Assembly (NCBI GenBank): GCA_900770635.1
Contig: CAAGLB010000026.1
Span: 1-28,089 of the forward strand
Reading direction: 5' to 3'
Source of the DNA: an uncultured Alistipes sp.
GTDB taxonomy: Bacteria > Bacteroidota > Bacteroidia > Bacteroidales > Rikenellaceae
Length of the DNA: 28,089 bases
Numbering within the stretch: the stretch's first letter is position 1; each line of letters opens with the position of its first letter. This document shows, piece by piece, positions 21,465-28,089 of the stretch. The position numbers and the translations under genes are program-made. Below the pieces are notes generated by a model that had not been told where the DNA came from, did no database searches, and was given only the letters and a program-made list of their open reading frames with translations.

Positions 21465-21662
21465 TTCGGCAGCCATCGGGTTGTAAGGCTCAACGATCAC
21501 TACGCCCTCGATGTGCTTCTTCATCAGACCCGACCCGCCACATACGGGGCAAGTCTCCATCTTTGCTCGACCAAACACGGGCTTGGTTTCCACCTTACCC
21601 GTGCCTTGGCAGTTGCGACATAGTTCGATTTTGTCGTTTACGAACTCCTTGCGCTTTCCCAT
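21462..21662 (-). CDS. DnaJ-type zinc-ribbon small protein
   Basis: 66 residues with CRNCQGTGKVETKP and CPVCGGSGLMKKH, two CxxCxGxG knuckles as in the DnaJ cysteine-rich domain, so it probably binds one zinc ion. Small proteins of this sort are common in prophage early regions. It starts six bases below the Gam-like gene. Its stop lies next to the T-run of the plus-strand hairpin. No catalytic role is suggested. Confidence 0.75.
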   Translation of the reverse strand: MGKRKEFVNDKIELCRNCQGTGKVETKPVFGRAKMETCPVCGGSGLMKKHIEGVVIVEPYNPMAAE

Positions 21663-21668
21663 TCAGCG

Positions 21669-22184
21669 TCAATCCTCCTTTTCCTTTTTAGGTTCGACAA
21701 AGAATGTTTCGCCCTGATCTACGATGATGCCGCAGTCCTCCATCAACTGCTGACACTCCTCGTCATCACGGTTGGCGAGCAGCTTATCCTTGGCAGGCTC
21801 CTCTACGGTGCGTACATAGTCCTTGCCGAACTTTTTGAGGAGTTCCAGAACCGCCGCCCAAGTGAAACCCTTTTTGGTCTTCAACTTCGGCATACCTGTA
21901 CGGAAACCGATTGTTCCGTGTGTGGTCTCCAAACTCTTGCGCTTCGAGAACAACTCCTCACGGTTCTCGGTGGCATACACCTGCATCACCTCGAATGCCT
22001 CCTTTTTCTGTTGCTCCAACTCTGCCAATCTGTCGGCGTTCTTCTCTCGGATAGCCACGAACTGCTTATCCATTTCCGCATTGATGCCCTGCACCTCTGC
22101 GTCTGCGGAGGCAAAGCGACCGAACGCTTCCTCCATCTGCTCACGGGTAATGCCCGCTACAACTGTCTTTTTAACTCTTGCCAT
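21669..22184 (-). CDS. gam: Gam-like host-nuclease inhibitor
   Basis: 171 residues. A basic start (ARVKKTVVAGITREQMEEAF), a long central coiled coil (INAEMDKQFVAIREKNADRL, AELEQQKKEAFEVMQVYATE), then KSLETTHGTIGFRTGMPKLK, WAAVLELLKKFGKDYVRTVE and DCGIIVDQGETFFVEPKKEK. This is the layout of Mu Gam, which binds DNA ends and shields them from host exonucleases and is related to Ku. It lies in the early operon as in Mu. Confidence 0.88.
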   Translation of the reverse strand: MARVKKTVVAGITREQMEEAFGRFASADAEVQGINAEMDKQFVAIREKNADRLAELEQQKKEAFEVMQVYATENREELFSKRKSLETTHGTIGFRTGMPKLKTKKGFTWAAVLELLKKFGKDYVRTVEEPAKDKLLANRDDEECQQLMEDCGIIVDQGETFFVEPKKEKED

Positions 22185-22203
22185 TGTTCTATTGTTTTAT
22201 GGG

Positions 22204-22767
22204 TTATCGTTTCTTCAATCCGTCAATGCTTGCTGCGAGAATCGCCATCTGTGCCATTGAACGCAACTGTTCACTCTGTGAAAATACCGTTTTCAAGTTT
22301 TGAAATGTTATCTGCTGATCGCCAAAAGAGGTTATCACGCCATCTAATTTTTCTCCGTTTTTACAAAGAGCGAAAACGATGAAGCTGCAATCGCTCACAG
22401 AGAGGTCTCCGTTCTTCTCAAATCGTTTCTTGACACTCTCCGCAAAGGCGTGTACCTCCTTGATGAATGGCGATGCACTGGCTGTATCTTTGGCTGCGGG
22501 CTCTGCATCCGTCTGTTCGTCTTGCAGTAGTGCAGGCTTAAACTCTACACGATAGGTTCTACCTGTCGCCTTATCCATTACATTGATAACAGTGTAGAGC
22601 CCCTCGTAAGTTTCAGAACCATAAAAGCCCTTGCTCTTGTGTAGGTATGGATCTGCGATAATGGTATATTTACGCTCGTTACCGAGGTCTGCATACTTGC
22701 CTGTCTCCAAATCTACCGCCTTGCAGTTTATGGGAGTGTAATCGTGTCCAATGATTGATTTTGCCAT
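22204..22767 (-). CDS. Hypothetical early-region protein
   Basis: 187 residues. The N-terminal half appears beta-rich (SIIGHDYTPINCKAVDLETG, KYTIIADPYLHKSKGFYGSE, YTVINVMDKATGRTYRVEFK), a low-complexity linker DEQTDAEPAAKDTASASPFI follows, and the C-terminal half is helical with the cysteine-containing SDCSFIVFALCKNGEKLDGV. No family is recognised. It sits between Gam and the DUF4406-like gene. Its leader is A-rich (TTAAAACACAAAG). Confidence 0.7.
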   Translation of the reverse strand: MAKSIIGHDYTPINCKAVDLETGKYADLGNERKYTIIADPYLHKSKGFYGSETYEGLYTVINVMDKATGRTYRVEFKPALLQDEQTDAEPAAKDTASASPFIKEVHAFAESVKKRFEKNGDLSVSDCSFIVFALCKNGEKLDGVITSFGDQQITFQNLKTVFSQSEQLRSMAQMAILAASIDGLKKR

Positions 22768-22789
22768 AATACTTTGTGTTTTAAGGTTG

Positions 22790-23110
22790 TTATTTCATTT
22801 TACTTTGATAGTAGCCGTATTCGGGTTGCGGGATAATCTCAAAGCCCATTTCCTCGGCTATGTTTCTCTCTATGCGTGCGCCTCTGCTGTGTCCCCAGTC
22901 GTGCAACATATAAATCGCATCACACTCGAAAAGCATCTTGATACTCGCCAGCATCTGCTTCTCCCAACTTGCATCTTCGGGCTGTCCGTTGTTGAGAGGG
23001 TTTACAGGCGTATGCCCGAATGCCACAATCTGCTGCTCGGCTTGCGCAAACTTTTTGCGCACCTCCTCCATTGGCAGGTCGGAGATTTTACCACTTATGT
23101 AGATTTTCAT
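22790..23110 (-). CDS. DUF4406-like (nucleoside deoxyribosyltransferase fold) protein
   Basis: 106 residues. MKIYISGKISDLPMEEVRKK, then GHTPVNPLNNGQPEDASWEK, IKMLFECDAIYMLHDWGHSR and GARIERNIAEEMGFEII are diagnostic of DUF4406, related to nucleoside 2-deoxyribosyltransferases; the (Y)ISG(K)I start, the D of CDAIYML and the S/GAR.E...A segment are all there. Phage members may act on nucleotides, but the activity is unproven. The start overlaps the membrane-protein gene by 23 bases. Confidence 0.85.
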   Translation of the reverse strand: MKIYISGKISDLPMEEVRKKFAQAEQQIVAFGHTPVNPLNNGQPEDASWEKQMLASIKMLFECDAIYMLHDWGHSRGARIERNIAEEMGFEIIPQPEYGYYQSKMK

Positions 23111-23312
23111 CGTCTTTTCTCATTTTGATACCTGTGTAGATGAATGCGAACGCTGCGAATAGAAGCAGTAGAACTACGGGCAACCATAGAGGGGCGAGAA
23201 CCCACCACCACGACCACGCAATTACGCTCGTGAGTTTTAACACGATGAGTGCTATCGTAAGCAACCCATAAAATCCAATGCCGCCCGATGCGACTGTTGT
23301 CTGTCTTGCCAT
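23088..23312 (-). CDS. Small two-helix membrane protein
   Basis: 74 residues: GGIGFYGLLTIALIVLKLTS, then AWSWWWVLAPLWLPVVLLLL and FAAFAFIYTG, ending MRKDDENLHKW. This Gly-Ile-Gly-Phe/WSWWWVLAPLW pattern recurs in small prophage inner-membrane proteins (Fels-0-type). Function is unknown. The leader upstream is A-rich with repeated ACAA/ATAC units and no Shine-Dalgarno. Confidence 0.75.
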   Translation of the reverse strand: MARQTTVASGGIGFYGLLTIALIVLKLTSVIAWSWWWVLAPLWLPVVLLLLFAAFAFIYTGIKMRKDDENLHKW

Positions 23313-23326
23313 AATGTTTGATGTTT

Positions 23327-23809
23327 TTAGTTAAGTATTGTATTGTTTTGTACTGTTGTTGTCTGTGCTGTTGCCAGGATCTGTGCGATGTACTCATCTG
23401 CCACCGCCTGTGCGGCTCTATGGTCTCGCTGTTTGTTGAGGAATGTGTTGTACACATTACGCAAACGCTCGGTCGGTATCTTGTTGAAGTTCTCGTAACC
23501 CGTGGCTCGGCAAGCGATGCCTTTGATGACCTCGATGTTCTCCTCCTTGCCCGTGAGTCGTAACCAACCGCCGATGGCTGCTATGGTTCGCTTGCGTAGG
23601 TGGTCAGCTTCGGAAGCTCCTTTGTTGAGGCGGAGCTCGAGAGTATGGCACAAGTCCATAAGGTCGTGGTTGTCGATATCCTTGCTACTCTCCACGCCGT
23701 AACTCTCAATAAGGGCACGCTTCTCGTGTTCTTTCATACCAAGACGGCTGCACAGTGTGTGGAACTGTCGGAGTAGCCACTTTTGCTGTTTATCCATTAT
23801 CGTTGTCAT
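23327..23809 (-). CDS. GemA/Mu gp16-like (DUF1018) early protein (tentative)
   Basis: 160 residues, or 156 from the second Met MDKQQK. KWLLRQFHTLCSRLGMKEHE, KRALIESYGVESSKDIDNHD and LMDLCHTLE follow the GemA pattern (helix, 'D..YR..L......S...L...EL..ll..L'). The second half, RKRTIAAIGGWLRLTGKEEN and CRATGYENFNKIPTERLRNV, then YNTFLNKQRD, is also helical. In Mu, GemA modulates host gene expression. The position in the early operon fits. The leader carries three 11-bp repeats. Confidence 0.55.
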   Translation of the reverse strand: MTTIMDKQQKWLLRQFHTLCSRLGMKEHEKRALIESYGVESSKDIDNHDLMDLCHTLELRLNKGASEADHLRKRTIAAIGGWLRLTGKEENIEVIKGIACRATGYENFNKIPTERLRNVYNTFLNKQRDHRAAQAVADEYIAQILATAQTTTVQNNTILN

Positions 23810-23814
23810 AGTTT

Positions 23815-23847
23815 TATGTGATGGTTATGTGATGGCTATGTGATTAT
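23815..23847 (-). repeat. Three 11-bp tandem repeats ahead of the GemA-like gene
   Basis: TATGTGATGGT, TATGTGATGGC and TATGTGATTAT at 23815, 23826 and 23837 (plus strand). The array fills the gap between the stop of the ATPase gene and the ATG of the next gene. The core differs from the TTCAAAC arrays, but period, A/C-rich mRNA sense and position are the same. Confidence 0.85.
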
Positions 23848-24485
23848 TTACTGTACTTGTCTGCTTCGTAGGCGGCTGCACCCTCCTCCCATATCACAAA
23901 GTTGTCGCCTCCGCCCTCCTTGCTCTGGAAGCGTGTAGTGATATAGGCTGTGAAACCTGCAACACGGCACTTGACCTCCGAGAGTTTACGAATGTGTTGC
24001 GCTATGGCGGGGTAAGGCTTGCCGTTCTCCTCGTGCGCCAGGAAGATGAACAACTTATCGGGGAACTCCTCGAGCAAGCGGGCGAACATCGGGCGAGTGA
24101 AACCGACCATCGCAGTAATCGAGTCGATTACGACCACCTGGGGCGACTTGCGACGGCGGAGGCGTTCCGAGAGTGCCTCGATTTGCTCCTTGTGGTACAC
24201 TACGACCTTTGTGCCTACGCTTTGCATATCTGCGTCATTCCAAGCGGTCTGAAACGATTTAGAGAGTCCCTGCTCCAAAGTGTCGTAAGCCACTCTATCG
24301 ACAAACTGCGAAATGTATTTGAGGAGCTCCAACGCAAAGTGCGTTTTTCCCGAGCCGCTCTCGCCGAAGATGATCCACGCACCACGCAGTTCGGGCTTAC
24401 CGAACGATGCGAGCCACGCACCCTCGAACTGGGCGAGGTCAAACCTTGCATCGCAGACATTTTTATTGCTTATGGCGCGTCCCAT
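23844..24485 (-). CDS. P-loop NTPase of RecA-like/Sak4-like type
   Basis: 213 residues. Walker A GESGSGKT at 41-48 (after RGAWIIF), Walker B QVVVIDSITAMVGF with D121, and a sensor-like strand FIFLAHEENGKP near 147-158; then an AQHIRKLSEVKCRVAGFTAY segment, and ITTRFQSKEGGGDNFVIWEE. This matches phage AAA/RecA-type nucleotide-binding proteins related to Sak4 single-strand annealing proteins. It may assist phage recombination or transposition repair. It starts behind four 11-bp-phased repeats shared with the end of the MuB gene. Confidence 0.75.
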   Translation of the reverse strand: MGRAISNKNVCDARFDLAQFEGAWLASFGKPELRGAWIIFGESGSGKTHFALELLKYISQFVDRVAYDTLEQGLSKSFQTAWNDADMQSVGTKVVVYHKEQIEALSERLRRRKSPQVVVIDSITAMVGFTRPMFARLLEEFPDKLFIFLAHEENGKPYPAIAQHIRKLSEVKCRVAGFTAYITTRFQSKEGGGDNFVIWEEGAAAYEADKYSK

Positions 24486-24522
24486 TTGAACAGTGTTTAA
24501 TCGTTGTTTGAAGATTGTTTAA
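24485..24522 (-). repeat. Four 11-bp phased repeats across the MuB stop and ATPase start
   Basis: TTT of the unit (G/A)TTTGAA or GTTTAA begins at 24485, 24496, 24507 and 24518, an exact period of 11. The first unit touches the ATPase start codon, the second contains the MuB stop codon, and the other two encode the last MuB residues. It is the longest array of the set. Confidence 0.85.
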
Positions 24523-25351
24523 CGGCGTGAACAAGGCGTTTTACACGGCGGAGGTCGCAGTCGCTATCCTCTGCAATACGCTCGATGGTTCGTTTGTCTG
24601 TTACGCCATTTGCCATACATACCGAGGCTACATCGCCCGCATTGACAATCGGCATCGGGATAAACTTGCGACCTATGCGGCTGTAAATCTCACGATAGCC
24701 CTTGCGGTTGTTGCGTACACCTCGCACGATACGCTTCTCGAGGTGCTGTGTAGCACACAACACGATACCGATGTGGTCTTCGAGCTGATTGTATAGTGTG
24801 ATGAAAAAGTAGAGGATCTGATCGCTCAACTTGTCTGCCTCGTCCAACACAAGCAGAACACCCTCACGGCGTTTGAGCTGATACACTGCATCGGCAACCA
24901 TATCCACCACGGTACAGCCCGAAGCATCCACGCCAAGCGAGCGGAGCAACTCCATTAAGAACTGCTTGCGGTTCCAATACTCCGAGCAAGAGAGTACGAG
25001 CGTGTTGCGGTTACGCTCACCATACATCTTTATCGCTTGCGACTTACCACAGCCCGCATCGCCCGTTACGGCGAAGACGAGGGCATTCGCCTGTGCATCG
25101 GTCAAAATATCGTACATACGGCTGTAACCCTCGGTCTCAACAACCACCCACTTGCGAGGATCGTAGCCGATTTGCGTTGCAATGGTACGCCACATATCCT
25201 CCGAGATTAAATCCCAATTGCCGTTGAGCACCTGGCTCACTGTTGCAGCACTCACGCCCTGCAGTGTCTTGGCAGCCTTGTTTTGACTCTCTTTGCTTGC
25301 TACATACGCCTGTAATCTTTCGGCGATGGCTTGTTTCTCTGTCTTTTTCAT
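24497..25351 (-). CDS. MuB-like transposition ATPase
   Basis: 284 residues from MKKTEKQAIAERLQAYVASK; a start 33 bases upstream would overlap the transposase stop. Residues 10-50 form a helix-turn-helix (ESQNKAAKTLQGVSAATVSQ, then VLNGNW), as in MuB. The AAA+ core has Walker A GDAGCGKS (97-104), Walker B VLLVLDEAD (165-173), sensor-like IGIVLCATQ, and an arginine-rich IYSRIGRKFIPMPI. The C-terminal CDLRRVKRLVHAVKQ segment resembles the lid. MuB binds target DNA, activates MuA and gives target immunity. It lies directly after the transposase gene. Confidence 0.92.
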   Translation of the reverse strand: MKKTEKQAIAERLQAYVASKESQNKAAKTLQGVSAATVSQVLNGNWDLISEDMWRTIATQIGYDPRKWVVVETEGYSRMYDILTDAQANALVFAVTGDAGCGKSQAIKMYGERNRNTLVLSCSEYWNRKQFLMELLRSLGVDASGCTVVDMVADAVYQLKRREGVLLVLDEADKLSDQILYFFITLYNQLEDHIGIVLCATQHLEKRIVRGVRNNRKGYREIYSRIGRKFIPMPIVNAGDVASVCMANGVTDKRTIERIAEDSDCDLRRVKRLVHAVKQSSNND

Positions 25352-25370
25352 ATTACCCTGTATTTGCGAA

Positions 25371-27356
25371 TTAGTATAAATCAAAAGTTGTTTGCTTGCG
25401 TCCTGTAATCATTGGCTCAACCTCTGCCATTTCTGCCTCCTCGATAGGTGCTGCCAACCTCTTATCGTTGCGTCGGTCTTTATGCTGACCTCTCGAGTCG
25501 CATATCAAGTGGCGGCAGAGAGTGTTGTCGAGCTGTGGATTTTGGTGGAAAAGCAGCTCAACCTTTTCCTGGGCTGCTCCGATAGCCTTAACCACCGTAG
25601 GCTCTAACTCTTGGCTGTTGAACGCCCTCACTCGTGCGAGTTCCTCGGCATCACCCTCGGTGCGATCAGCGAGAGCCATTGGCTGCACATACTTTTCTTC
25701 GAGCATAAAACGAAGCTCGCCATTGTCGCTCACCGCCAAGACTCGGCTTGTGTCGTTCGGGTCGTACTTGACATTCCAACGAATGTGTGAGTAGCGGCGG
25801 AAATTGACATCGAAGCAGTCGTATTGTCGCTTTGCTCCGAGTAGTCGTATATTCAAGCCCGAGCCCTCCAAAGCGTTCTTATATCCCGTTTCAGCACCGA
25901 AAGTGAGCAGATATTGCTCGTCCGACATCGGGAGTCTGCGGTCTTCGGGAAGCTGCTGCCAGGCAGCCATAAATTTGTCGAGTTTCTTGCCTCGCTCCAT
26001 TCCGATAATCGTCTCGATCTGTCTGCGGCAACCCTCCTCGTCAGGGAAGCTCTTACGCAACATATTGAGTGCATCGGCATTCGGCTGCAGGTTTTTATTC
26101 GATGTTATACCGAAGCCCGACCAATTCGGCATTAGTTGGCAGTAGGTCTTGTTTAGCGTGAGGAAATATCGCTCGATTGGTTTTGCCTTTGCATTACCTA
26201 CTCGTGCGGGCGTTACCTTGTCGCCACTCACGCCGTAGATCGGCGACATCGCTTTCATTGCGTAGTGGTCGCTCTGTATCTGATGCGCCCTAAACCTCGA
26301 GCCGAACAACTCGGCGGTGTGGTTGGCTGCGTTACGCAACGCCTCGGTAATCAGTGCAGAGCTCTCTCGTTCGCCAATCGCATAGCCGACTGGGTATTTG
26401 TTGAACGGGTCGAGTACCACTACCACCGTGAGGCGATTGTTGTAGGTCGTTACGATCTTGCCACCCTTTGTGATGGTCTTTTGGTAGTAGAGCTCCACAT
26501 CCCAACCGTCCAAACTCCACATATAGAGCGGTGCGGTAGGTGCTGAACGGCGTGTCTGCATCGAACGCTGATTGTAAAACTCTTTCGAGCCGAGGCGACC
26601 GCCCGCAGTTTCGAGGTCGTATCGCTCTCGCCACGCCTTGATAGCCGAGCCCGTAATGGCTTGCCAACTCATTTTTTCAGCGATGATGTTGTAGAGCATT
26701 GCCACCTGTTCGTTGTCGAGGTTGCGATGGTCGCAGAGCAGTCGCATAATCACTGCTTTCTGCTCCTCTGTTGCCACCTTTGACGCATTCGAGTTCTGGA
26801 ACTTGCGAGAGATCAGAACCTCGTAGTTAGGTGTGCCGCCTCGGTAGAACTCGTCGTGCTTCTCACGCAGACGGCGGGCGTTTTCGGGGAGCGAGTTCGG
26901 AAAGCGGTCTGCGATGCGTGGCAGCATCTTCGCCCTGGCTTCCCAAAAACCGCCGATATTGACCTTTTTACCCAACTTGCCACGCATTGAGGTACAGCGT
27001 TGCAATAAGTCGTGAAATGCCGCCAAAATCGTAGCATTGTTGGTGTATTCCGCTTGCTTGTCGTACGATAAGCCACGCACACCGTCAATCTTGTATTCAG
27101 CGTAGTACGCCTCGGCTGCCGTATCCGTGATTATCGCATCGGCAAACTCCTTGTACTCCGCCTGGGCTTGCAGGTCAGGGTATCGGCGCATTACCTCCAC
27201 CTTAAATCGTATCGGCAGCGTATCAACCGCATACAACGCAGCTCTGCCGTTGCCACCTCGACACACTCGCTCTGCGTGGCGCATAATTTGGTCACGAGAC
27301 ATTATGCCCGCAAGGTCGTCATAAGAGGCGCAGTATTTTCCGTTGTATAGTTCCAT
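25371..27356 (-). CDS. MuA-like DDE transposase
   Basis: 661 residues, the length of MuA. The N-terminal part (SYDDLAGIMSRDQIMRHAER) and SWQAITGSAIKAWRERYDLE are DNA-binding-like. The catalytic core has WSLDGWDVELYYQ (D283), HQIQSDHYAMKAM (D363) and AKPIERYFLTLNK (E395), a proper DDE triad with an RNase H-like strand VVVVLDPFNKYPVGYAIGE between the first two. The beta-barrel region and a charged C-terminus that would contact MuB follow. It joins the phage ends to target DNA for integration and replicative transposition. It is the first of the early genes, 25 bases below a tRNA-like element; no good promoter is visible just upstream. Confidence 0.94.
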   Translation of the reverse strand: MELYNGKYCASYDDLAGIMSRDQIMRHAERVCRGGNGRAALYAVDTLPIRFKVEVMRRYPDLQAQAEYKEFADAIITDTAAEAYYAEYKIDGVRGLSYDKQAEYTNNATILAAFHDLLQRCTSMRGKLGKKVNIGGFWEARAKMLPRIADRFPNSLPENARRLREKHDEFYRGGTPNYEVLISRKFQNSNASKVATEEQKAVIMRLLCDHRNLDNEQVAMLYNIIAEKMSWQAITGSAIKAWRERYDLETAGGRLGSKEFYNQRSMQTRRSAPTAPLYMWSLDGWDVELYYQKTITKGGKIVTTYNNRLTVVVVLDPFNKYPVGYAIGERESSALITEALRNAANHTAELFGSRFRAHQIQSDHYAMKAMSPIYGVSGDKVTPARVGNAKAKPIERYFLTLNKTYCQLMPNWSGFGITSNKNLQPNADALNMLRKSFPDEEGCRRQIETIIGMERGKKLDKFMAAWQQLPEDRRLPMSDEQYLLTFGAETGYKNALEGSGLNIRLLGAKRQYDCFDVNFRRYSHIRWNVKYDPNDTSRVLAVSDNGELRFMLEEKYVQPMALADRTEGDAEELARVRAFNSQELEPTVVKAIGAAQEKVELLFHQNPQLDNTLCRHLICDSRGQHKDRRNDKRLAAPIEEAEMAEVEPMITGRKQTTFDLY

Positions 27357-27380
27357 ACTGAATTACTTTTTGTTTCTTTG

Positions 27381-27468
27381 AACCTGTATCGGGGCTCGAA
27401 CCCGAACCTGTTGTATCTTGGCTGTGCACCGCCTCGTTACAACCGCACTACCATTGTGCTATACAGGC
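27381..27468 (-). tRNA. tRNA-like element with enlarged anticodon arm
   Basis: Acceptor GCCTGTA/TACAGGT (last pair G-T), D-stem GCAC/GTGC with loop AATGGTA, and T-stem TCGGG/CCCGA with loop TTCGAGC are canonical. The anticodon stem GTTGT/ACAAC is also intact, but it encloses 24 bases instead of 7, with an inner GGC/GCC pairing and an 8-base loop containing GTGCAC. No normal anticodon can be read. CCA is not encoded. It is 88 bases long, and no class II (long variable arm) fold fits. It may be a decayed tRNA, a tRNA with a 17-base insert, or a tRNA mimic in the transposase leader. Confidence 0.6.
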
Positions 27469-27491
27469 AGTCGCTACTCTTGTGCGGTCAT

Positions 27492-27851
27492 CTACAATTT
27501 CGCGAGTTCTTCTATGTTCTGTGCTTCGGCAATCTCTCGCCAGCCAAGCACCTTGTCGTAGTGCGTTAGTGTTGGAGAGTTCCACTCCTCTGTTCGATAG
27601 CCAACCGTGTATCTTACTTTGCCATCGTTGCCGTCTTGACACTTGATTAGCACTTGTCGGGGTGTGTCGGGAAGCGTTGTCGTGTTCCATTGCGTGAGTT
27701 CAACACGCTCTTCCTCTGCACCTGCCATATAGCAGAGCCCCAACAACTCGAATAGGTCTTGAACTTTCTCGTCTTCGATTAGGTCTTTCTCAACCATAAT
27801 TGGCGTAATGCTCACCAAGAACCTTTTAGCCTTTGCTATTAAATCGCTCAT
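27492..27851 (-). CDS. DUF551-like small phage protein (tentative)
   Basis: 119 residues. The N-terminus is helical (IAKAKRFLVSITPIMVEKDL, KVQDLFELLGLCYMAGAEEE). The C-terminal part, WNTTTLPDTPRQVLIKCQDG and VRYTVGYRTEEWNSPTLTHY, then DKVLGWREI, resembles the DUF551 pattern (W..LP..P..V......V..GY........THW). Such domains are common in phage accessory genes; the function is unknown. It follows the VR2 gene by 32 bases on the same strand and probably shares its transcript. Confidence 0.6.
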   Translation of the reverse strand: MSDLIAKAKRFLVSITPIMVEKDLIEDEKVQDLFELLGLCYMAGAEEERVELTQWNTTTLPDTPRQVLIKCQDGNDGKVRYTVGYRTEEWNSPTLTHYDKVLGWREIAEAQNIEELAKL

Positions 27852-27883
27852 AATTCCAAAGTCAAAATTTCAAAGAACTAATC

Positions 27884-28089
27884 CTAAATTTGAAAAGCGG
27901 ACACGGCGCGCACATAGCCGTTGCCGAGCTTAGTGCGGTTGCCGGCGCCGCCGTCATCCATATTGACACCCCACGCGCAAAACTCATCTTTTTCGATGCT
28001 CGACCAATACCAACCCATCGGGAGCGTAGGGCAACCCATCGCCATAAAGCAGGCGTTTATCTCCTTGATGTTCTCCGCCATAGCCTGCA
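27884..28089 (-). CDS. Second DGR target protein, C-terminal part (cut by window edge)
   Basis: The frame is open to the window edge; the Met at 28079-28081 is probably internal since Gln and Ala codons precede it without a stop. The visible 67 residues include GWYWSSIEKDEFCAWGVNMD, then GGAGNRTKLGNGYVRAVSAF and QI, close to the end of the VR1 protein (YYWSSTQETEFCAWGV ... YVRAVSAF). It therefore has the same C-type-lectin-like fold end. Compared with the template its Asn codons read G, N, D, G, G, N, R, T, L, G, N and G. The upstream part, with FMAMGCPTLPMG, differs from the VR1 protein, so this is another protein and not a duplicate. Confidence 0.88.
   Translation of the reverse strand, partial: QAMAENIKEINACFMAMGCPTLPMGWYWSSIEKDEFCAWGVNMDDGGAGNRTKLGNGYVRAVSAFQI
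27898..27986 (-). repeat. DGR variable repeat VR2
   Basis: An 89-bp ungapped match to the template at 527-615 with 18 substitutions, every one at a template adenine. It shares the invariant 20-base end with VR1. Both VRs carry GCTTTTCA after the match where the template has another sequence. VR1 and VR2 differ from each other at many of these sites, so each was diversified on its own. Confidence 0.93.

Noticed and set aside
21380..21493. Longer N-terminus for the last early gene (117 residues)
   Set aside because: The added part is the antisense of the hairpin region and overlaps the zinc-ribbon gene. The Met at 21379 follows an A-rich leader.
21324..21623. Plus-strand 99-codon frame through the 21397 promoter-like box
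   Set aside because: It runs through a strong hairpin with a T-run and across two minus-strand genes, and its product is unlike a real protein. A short non-coding RNA or terminator fits better.
1..28089. CRISPR array or integrase/attachment-site module
   Set aside because: No regularly spaced 25-40 bp repeats were seen, and no tyrosine or serine integrase. The phage uses a DDE transposase.

Overview
The window is most of a Mu-like transposable, contractile-tailed (myovirus-type) prophage of a Bacteroidetes/Bacteroidales host. The phage type is shown by a MuA-like DDE transposase followed by a MuB-like ATPase, a Gam-like protein, a Mu-type head set (terminase pair, DUF935 portal, MuF protein, gpG-like protein) and a sheath/tube/tape-measure/hub/spike tail set. 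The host is suggested by promoters of the TTTG-N19/20-TAnnTTTG type, by A/C-rich leaders without Shine-Dalgarno sequences, and by resemblance to Bacteroides prophage proteins.

Layout. (1) 1-2385, minus strand: a diversity-generating retroelement (DGR) in the classical order target gene with variable repeat VR1, avd, template repeat TR, reverse transcriptase (RT, cut by the left edge). (2) 2389-13868, minus strand: baseplate, spike, hub, tape measure, a frameshifted chaperone pair, tube, sheath, lysis genes, major capsid, and a protease with a nested scaffold. (3) 13945-14128: an initiator-like tRNA and a divergent control region. (4) 14161-21104, plus strand: terminases, portal, MuF-toxin fusion, gpG-like and tail-terminator-like genes. 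(5) 21111-21137: a bidirectional terminator where the two transcription units converge. (6) 21140-27356, minus strand: early region (small genes, Gam, DUF4406-like, GemA-like, P-loop ATPase, MuB, MuA). (7) 27381-28089: a tRNA-like element with an enlarged anticodon arm, a DUF551-like gene, and a second DGR target carrying VR2, cut by the right edge.

Main points of interest. One TR at 527-615 matches two 89-bp variable repeats about 26.5 kb apart. All 15 VR1 differences and all 18 VR2 differences fall on template adenines. The MuF head protein carries a C-terminal papain-fold (Tox-PL-like) domain. A small convergent gene with its own consensus host promoter overlaps its 3' end and looks like its immunity gene. 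The portal gene ends at a T_TTT_TTC slippery site, and the -1 frame runs without a stop into the MuF-toxin gene. A second slippery site, A_AAA_AAC, joins the two tail-chaperone frames as in other tailed phages. A 34-codon membrane-protein gene with its own promoter lies backwards between the tape-measure and chaperone genes. Several genes in all three operons are preceded by tandem repeats with an exact 11-bp period abutting the start codon.

Not found in the window: a repressor, a Mor/C-type late activator, baseplate wedge gpJ/gpI homologues, and the phage ends.
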